This document shows positions 51,801 to 60,800 of a stretch of DNA of 64,000 bases, in pieces. A program made the position numbers and the translations under genes. Source of the stretch: Trichobilharzia regenti (taxonomy: Eukaryota > Platyhelminthes > Trematoda > Strigeidida > Schistosomatidae); contig OX235262.1 in assembly GCA_944472135.2 (NCBI GenBank), forward strand, positions 85,472,903-85,536,902, written 5' to 3'. The notes beneath the pieces are model-generated. The model saw nothing but the letters and a program-made list of their open reading frames with translations, ran no database searches and was not told the origin of the DNA. Position 1 is the first letter of the stretch. Every line of letters starts with the position of its first letter.

Positions 51801-54800
51801 CCTGGAAAATAGAGAGACTTACTTTCTTATTGGGAGGAGAAGTTGTCATCGTACCTCTAGATGAAACTGTCTTGTCAAAGAGAAAATACATCTGTGATCG
51901 AGAACGAGCGAATAATTTTTAGGTGATTAATTTATACGATACCTCTCTACGGAAAGGATTCGTTGAGAGAATATCGAATAGAAAGTCAAATACTTTGATA
52001 CCTGTTATCACTCGACTGGCGAAACAAGAATCTACAATACACACAGATGAGTGGAAGGTTATAACTCCTTGTCACCCCTTAAATATATATCCACCACAGA
52101 GTAAGCCATTCTAATAATTTTGTGGATCCCACTACAGGGCCCCACGCCAATTCTATTTGAGGGTTTCGGGAAAGGTTAATAAGCCGCATTAGAGCAATTA
52201 ATAGATCGCATTAGGATGTTATTTGTAGTCATGAATATACGTATTGGATGTGGTGTAACTTTTCTTTTCATACTGAGAGTTGTTTTTGTCACATGTGAGA
52301 GAAAGGTATCCTCTGTAACACTTTTACGCAGTTTTTATACATTTTTTTTTTCATAAATATATGTATTTCTTACCAAAAAAGCCTCTTTCATGTGATTGGT
52401 TCGTTCAAAGTTATTCGTTGATTGGTAGTTAGTAGTAGTAGTTTATTATTGGGATGATAGTAGCCTAAAAGTGAAACCTAGGATGAGCGTTTCATCTTAT
52501 TTAAAACTCGTCAGCTGGATATCACTGTATTTGCAGTCAGTGGTGATGATGCCACAAGTGGGACTCGAATCCAATACCCATTGTTTCAAATACCAAAGCA
52601 TTATCCCCACTGCAGCCGTAAAACTACCTACCTGTTGTCCAAGGCGTACCAACTGTTATTTGTTTGGATTGTCTTGTGCTTTCCTCTGACTAATTTTCAC
52701 TAGATATTTTTATTTTATTTTTGATTACATCTTGATTCCACACTGTATTTTTCGTACGAGTATGGAATTTTCAGCATGGATATCGGTAGCCCAAATTTTG
52801 CAGGCCGACTATAGATATCAGGTGTGCGTCGGCAGGGGATCGAACCCCGGACCATGTGTATGGTCGGCGAGAGTCCTAACCACTGTGCCACCGACACACC
52901 TGTTGATATATTGAGTTCCCAGTACGGATGCTTCAACGATATTTGAATGTGTTAATATCCATGTTATCTGGTTATTGGTCGCTATTCATATCAATCAACG
53001 GGAAATGAGAAAAAAAAACACTTAGATTAACCAATATGATTCTATCTTACAAATGATTGAATGAATGACAATTTATGCTTTTTAGTTTAAATCGAATTAC
53101 TACAATCTAATTGAGCGAAAGAAGTAGTAAAAAAGTCCTTGAATTTAAAAAAAAAGTAGTGGAATACAAATAGCCTATGAGAAAAGTTTTGATGAATTAG
53201 TTGATTGAAGAGGAAAAAATGAGATCGCTTCAAGTATGCTGAAGATAATTTCATGTTCATGAGTAGTAGCACAGTAAGTGTTTGCATGTTCTCTAAAAAC
53301 TAAAACCTACGTGTCATGCGTGTGGTCTGAACTCAGGAAACCGATCTTCACGTTCTACTGTGCAACTAACCAAAACTTCCTTGAATTACTCACAGGCACA
53401 AAATGCCTCAACGACAGCAAAAAGACAACTGGTGGCAATAAAATCTACGGTACTAGTCGACAATCATAATACATTAAAACGCAGAATCGCCTCAATAATG
53501 CTGTGAAGCAGCTATACTTATCTAGTAGATTCTGAAGTACAATAACAAGTACTATGCAACAGAATTAACCTTCAGAAGTACCTGAGAATCAGATTGAATA
53601 TTTCCAGCAAGCTGGGATCAAAACTCTGTCATCAAGACTCACATATAAAACAATTCTAACAGGTGACTGTATAGTCAAAATAACCTTGAATCACTCAAAA
53701 TCGCAGTCATAAAATAAAGCATTATCATTACCATCACACACAACCACAAAGAAAAGCATTAAAATTACAGAATAAACAGGAACAAAGACAAACAATAAGG
53801 ATCAAGTCAACAGATCATATGCAAACGTCAGAACAATGATAAACAGTCTAGGAAGAAAAGGGATAATAATAATAATAATTACAAAGTTAGTTAAAACATC
53901 TAAAGGAGTTTAAATATTGTAATTATATCGCTCGTGCGTCAGTGGCACAGCGGTTAGGACGCCCGCCGACCGTGCACATGATCTGGGGTTCGATCCCCGG
54001 CCGACTCACTCCTCTACCTCACTAAGCCAGTAGTGAGGCTGGTAAATCGGAAAGGTTGGGCATGGGGCTAGCAACCCCATCCTATAAAAAATAACACTGC
54101 TACAGAAACTTCAAGACTCTAGCTTGAGGCCCTATGTCCCACTGGGAACGTGAAGGAAAAAAAATTATATCGCTCAGGAGGTACTTACCCAACAGTTATT
54201 CCGATACATGTTAACAAAATTAATAGTAAATATTATTGTTAGAAATGATTTTCATACGCCTTTCTCTATTCAAAAGAATTCTATCCTCCGTAACACTTGT
54301 CTGTTATAAGTTGTGAACTGCACTTACTGTATGATGACTGATGATGCTGTGCGATCACTCAAGCTAAAGTTATAGTTAGACGGGGTTTCATACTGGCTTC
54401 ATCTACTGACTGAAAGAGAAGCGCTATAGGCAATCAGCCATGGAGGTCTGTTTCAATGTACAAAGTTAAGGTTAACAATTAGTTATCAAAAGATGGTATA
54501 TGTTTATTTTATTCCTTCACGTTCCCAGTGGAACATGGGGCTTCAAGCTAGAGGCTTGAAGTTTCTGTAGCAGTGGTGATTCTTTTTACAAGATGGAGTT
54601 GCTAGACTCATCCCCAACCTTCCCTCTCTACCAGTCTTACTACTGGCTCAGTGAGGTAAAAGAGTGCGTCGGCCGAGGATCAAGCCGCAAACCACCTACG
54701 TGGTCGGCGAACACTCTACTGCTGTGCTACCGACATGTATTAATTGATAATGGTTATAATCATCATCACTTATACATATTCAAGCATTATTTATCCAGTT

Positions 54801-57800
54801 TATTTTAGACATTGTTTCATCCTTTGTTCTCTCTAAGCCTAAATCAGCATGCTTTCAGTCAAGTTGTTATCTGTATCATTTTTCAACGATGACACCTCTC
54901 TTTGCAAGTAGGTGCCACATCCCACCTGTCCAAATTGTCTTAGTTAATATCTTCCTAATGTGTACATGGAGTGCAGTAACACTATTAGTTCAATGTAATT
55001 AGGGGGAGGGGGGGCTAAGAAGTGGTTTTTGTTTTAAAAGTGTGGAGTCACATGTGGTGTTTTTGAGGTTGTTGAATATTTTTTTTTGGCTTACATCAAA
55101 ACTTATCCCTGGAGATTCAAATAGCATTATCATTGATTTACTGAATGGTTCCGATTGTGTATATGAGGATATGAGCTGTCTGATATTTTTTGATTAATGC
55201 CAAAATCCACAGAAAGCCTACACTCAGAATTTTCTGTCAATTTTTACATTTCAATAGTTATAGCTTAAAACCTGAGGCTACCGATAACCTCCATCAATAT
55301 ATATTGCATATAATTTCTCTTATTCAGTTTGTTTAAATATAGTATAAAACATGACCTCTAACAGCATTGTTTACTCTGGTGAGTATTTCAAAATGTTCAC
55401 GAGCTGCTGATTCGCAAGTTTCTACTAAACATGAGAAAAAGCATTATCCTCTATGACAGCTTATCCCAGCACATTAGGTCTGTCTCTCTGTCTGCATTCA
55501 ACATAGAACTTGCCACCGAAGTGCACCAGTTCGAGTTGCCACGTTCCAAATAGCACACAAAGGTAGACAAGAAGATGAGTGGAGAGAATCAATAGTGTTT
55601 GACAGGTAGAAGAGCGAAACAGAATCGGTAATGGTAGAAAGAAATATGAAAGATCACAGAGACTGAATACATCTGTGCCATTGACAAAGATTTTGAGCCA
55701 TGTCACCTATTGTCTCCAGCCATTGATTCCTAGAGTCCCGAGGGCCCCAACTCGGAAGTCTGCATCTCCCTCCCTACCTGACTCAGTTTAACTGCCAAGT
55801 ATTTCATGGATTGATGAGGCCATGTTTTTGTTTGGCCACCACTGGCTCTTTTCCAACCTGCACCTAGTAATGCACCTAGCTAGTAATGCCCGTCGGGGGA
55901 GGCGATGGTTAGGGATGCGCACCACGTGACCTAGCCATCTCAATCTATGTAACTTTATAGCTTCGTCGATTGATTTTCCCTGTTTGCCCAACACTCTACG
56001 CCTAACGTCAACATTGCTTACCTTATTATACCACCTAACGTGAGAAAGAGATCACAGACATCTATGATCGAAAGCAGTCAACCTTTTCATGTCTTCAACT
56101 CGTATCGGCCATGTTTCAGAGCCATAGAGAATGACGGAGCGAACTGCTGGGCAGTACGCACGTCCCTTGGTTGATAGCCGGATCTCACGCCTACACCAGA
56201 GATAGTGTAAGTCAGCGAAAGCAGCTCGAGCTTTTTGGATCCGTGCTGAGATTTCGTCGCCAATCAGTCCGTTGGTGGTGATACAACTTCCCAAATAGGT
56301 GAAGTGGTCAACATGTTCTATCACTTCACTCCTTATCACTAAGCTAGGAGTTGACGTAGTCCAGTCCTGTAGTAGCATATTACATTTTGCAGGGGCGAAT
56401 CGCATGCCAAACATACGAAGATTGCTGCTCAAGGTGTTCAGAAGACTCTGCTGGATTTTGTCAGCATCCTCCCCTAACAGGACTATGTCATCTGCATATT
56501 CTAAGTCCAAAAGACTATTCCCTGGTAACAAGTCGATTCCTAAGTCGTTACGTTCAGTTAAGGAGACTTCCGTTAGCATATCTATGATGAAGTTAAACAG
56601 AAATGGGGAAAGTTGACATCCCTGTCGGACACCACTGGTTGTTATCAATTCAGATGACAATTCCCCATAAGCCCTTAAACGACTACGTGAGTTTGAATAG
56701 AGTGCCTTGATTAGTGCAATGTACTTTCTTGACACTCCCTTCACAGTCAAACATTGATTACCATAGTAGCTTTCGATCCACGGAGTCGAAGGCCGCGTTC
56801 AAGTCAAGAAATATGACAATTGTTGGACGCCGAAAAGTGTGTCAGGTGATCATTCCTGAGTGGTATCCTTAGTTCGCAAAATGTACTCTTGAATTTTTTT
56901 GTATTTGGCATTCAACAAAATGTCGTCGTGGTATTTTTCGAAAGAGAAAAAGAAGAAATATCATACTTCGGGTCCATTGTTTTGCTCTTCAGGTCAGATG
57001 GAAGTGTGTCACACGATAAACAGTGTCAATCAATTTTTTTTATTTGAAGTTCTTGGACGAAGAGAAAACAGCATGTAATAAACTCTGTTGAAAATTCTGT
57101 ACATTTACATCAACATTATTCAGAATCAAGCTATGATTATTATTATTATTATTATTATGAAAGAAAAATATACCATTTTTTCAAAACTTAATCTATGAAT
57201 TTCTACTCTCCCTTCCACCATTTTTATCTCTTAATTATAGAGTTGGTCGTAAACATCTCAGACCTTATTTTCTTCATTCATCTGGATTGCACTGCTTCTA
57301 TGATGTCCTTACTAATTTGAGTGCAATGCTGTGCTTAAATTACTTGGGTGTTCCATTTCTTCTATTGACTACTGATAAAGTTTTACATTTCTGGAGGTAA
57401 GTATGTCTGTTTTATGAAATGTTATGCACAAGCGATACTTTTTATTCAAATGAATTACATGGAGGATTTAATCATGAGCTGACATCAGTTAGAGAACCAC
57501 TGGAAAACCTGGGAGTACTGGACAGCCGTTTCGTCCTAGTTTGCGACTCTTAAGCAGTATGCACCCACCAGGGTTCAAACCCAGGACCTTCTGATTACAA
57601 GGCGAGCTCGTAGACCATTGAGCCACTGGGACCCGATCCAATGGTCCTTGAATTCTAACTTCTGCCAATTCACGACTGATGTCAGCTCATGATTAAATCC
57701 TCCATGCAATCAAACAAAATCCCTACAAAACCAATACTTCAAATGAATTAATTTGAGATTTTCAAGTATTGGTTTTATAGGGAATTTTATTTGAATGGAT

Positions 57801-60800
57801 GGAGGATTTCATCATAAGCTGACATCAGTCAGAGAAACATTGGAAAACCTGGGAGTACTGGACAGCTGTTTCATCCTAGTTCGGGACTCTCCATCAGTAC
57901 GCACTGAGCCTGAATAACTCGTTGACAACGTCTTTGACTGGAACACTAGGTGACACGGGTTCCAATCTCAGAAGGGAACACGAGTTCCTCCAAGACTGAG
58001 AATACGCCTTGTTGATGAGTACCAGCTAGCACGAAACCTAGATTCAAGGCTTCCTGTGGCTGATTGCCTCCACCTATCTAATACCAATGATTTCTTATAA
58101 AGGTGGTACCTACTGATGAAGAGTCCCAAACTAGGACGAAACAGCTGTCCAGTACCCCCTGCAGGTTTTCCAATGGTTCTCTAACTGATGTCATCTCATG
58201 ATGAAATCCTGCAACTAATTTAGGGTTTACTGTATAAATTGCTGTCCAAGCTTATGCCGTTTTAATACAACATATGACTACTTGCTATAATTTGAGTAAA
58301 ACTGTTAATAAAGAAAACAAGACTGGTGAAGTCAGGTCTAGTGTTTATTGAGACGAAATACAATGAATATTGATGAAATGCTAAACCTTACATTGATTTT
58401 TCTAGTTCTAAATAATAATTTCAGCCATTGTGCTATAAGTTATGTTTTGTTCTTCATTGCCTTTCACTTATTAGACTGTCGTCAAAGTTTATTACCCTCC
58501 TGTCATGTCTATTCTTCTTCATTGACCATTCAAGTGAAATCCAAATTATCATGCCTTGTCTGATATGATATCACCTTGTATACCACTTGTCCATTTGCAC
58601 GAACATTTGTGTTCATATAACAATCTCCTTTACTATCCAGTATTAATTTCAAACGTAAAGAATAGATATCGGACTTGAATTTGTTGGTGGAAGATCGTTT
58701 CTCTTTCTGAAACACATGGTTTAGATCATTGATCGCCCATGTTTATGGGAAAGAAAACAAATCTTCTCTGGATAATCATAAGGGGATCCTCCTGATCAAC
58801 ATAGTGTTTAAGATTCCAGGCTCCATAGTTATGCGAAGACTAAGTGGAGCTCGATCGGACCACGCCAGCAAAACCAGAAAAGCTAATACAAGGATATATT
58901 TATCATATATTCTCCCCTTTCCAGTTGCTTCCAGAACGTAGGTATAATCAGCGGTATCCAACACTTAAACATACCTCTCAACTGTGTTGACTGTAAATGT
59001 GAAGAGAGTTCCGAAAAGTATGTTATACTAGTCAAGGCCCTCTACTCGAACTCATACATCCATGTAAAAGCTTATGGAGAATTGCCATTTGAGGTGATGA
59101 CAGCAAATGGTGCCCTTCAGAGATGTACACTGTCTTCACCTTTAATTTAATTTCATCATTTATGTGCCAATGGATGTGTTTCTTATCGATCTTAGTCACT
59201 CAGAAATTGACTGGTTACCAGGGAAGAGCCTCGTCGATTTTGATTATGCAGGTAATATTGTCCTTCTAGGTGAAGACGCTGACGAAATGCCGTCTTCTGG
59301 ACAGCTTGGGAAGAAATCCTAGTATGTTTGGTATGCTATTGATTGCGGACTAATGTAAGATGATGCAACAAGACTGGTCTGCTACGACTCCTAGTTTAAG
59401 AAAGTGATATTATTAACTAGATCTCTTGATCACTTCACTTATTTGGGAAGTTGCATCAGTCCTAATGAACTGATTGCTGATGATATCTCAGCAAAGATAC
59501 AAAAGGCTCGTGTAGCATTTTCCCACTCACTACTTCTCTGGCATAGATGTGATATCTGGGGGGGGGGTTGTACAGAAGTTTCTTTATAAATGTGTAACAC
59601 AACCGTTGAAAATACATGTGTAGGGATTTGTTGAGTCTGCGTTCAATTCTAGACGTTAACTGGTATAGTGTTGTCAGTAATAGTTAGATTACGCGTAGTG
59701 TTAGGTAAGCAGGGGGGGTAGTTTGTCGATGAGATTGTAAAGCTTCATTGATTAAGATGGCTAAGGTATGTCATACATACTGACTCACCTTTTTTGTTGA
59801 TCGGTGCTAACATCACCTGAAATAAGACTTGGTGAAGATAGCGTTAAAGGTGGTCGGACTAAAACATGACACCAATCCATGAAGTCTTTGACTGGTACTC
59901 TGAGTTACATAGGCAGGTGTTGTAAAAAACCTGGGTTGGGTTATTTGAGATGTTGGGAATCCACTGGCTGAAGACTGTTGGTGAAATGGCTCAAAGTCGT
60001 TTCATTAATGCATATCGTGTTGCTTGTAGTCATTTATTTCTCACACACACTAGTATTCATTGTAATTTCATGGCGTTTATTTTCTTTGCCTGTATATATG
60101 CGTTTTGCCGAAGTGGGTCAACTGGAACTGTTTCAGTTTTGTGCAAGGTGGTTTATCTTGATAATTCAGTTGTGTTCATTTAAGCCTATATGATTATATC
60201 GAAACTGTAGTCTAAGCATATTTATTGTAAGACTTTTGAGGAATATCATAGCAGTATATCTCATACAATCGGCTTTTAAACAAGACAATATTTTCCCTAT
60301 ATTATTGCCTCCATAAACGATTGGGTGCGTTGAAGAATGGGTAGACCTCAGTCTTCCTCCAGAAACTCTCAGATGGTCACGCGTTTATAACCTCTGCCAG
60401 ATAAATCCTATTGACTACCTTTGGGCGGTGGGGATGTTCTTAACAAAAGTGAAAAAAGTGTATGCAAATGTCTAATCCGTATAACCGGACTGATGGGCAT
60501 ACTGGTCTACCTAGAGGAGCTAAAAAACCCTGATTTCAAACCTACGGTGTACATGAGCTCCAGAACCTGAAAGAATCAAATGGCGTATGAACCTATTTTA
60601 ATCGCTGGAAATCATCGGGGGACGCTTCTCCATTGGTGGAATGTGGATAAGACTTCAAGTCAAAGGCTTGGAGGTGAGCACTTAAGACAACCACCTACTT
60701 CCATCTGGGTATCCAGGTAGTTTACCAGCCCTCTTATAAACTATGACATTTTGTGTTGCACATCTCTTGGCGCCTATCATGTACTAAGTCTCTATTTCAA

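Noticed and set aside
55461..55706. Hydrophobic 81-codon frame as a membrane protein
   Set aside because: It is the 3' region of RTE-1, repeated at 62591-62842 and in part at 34042.
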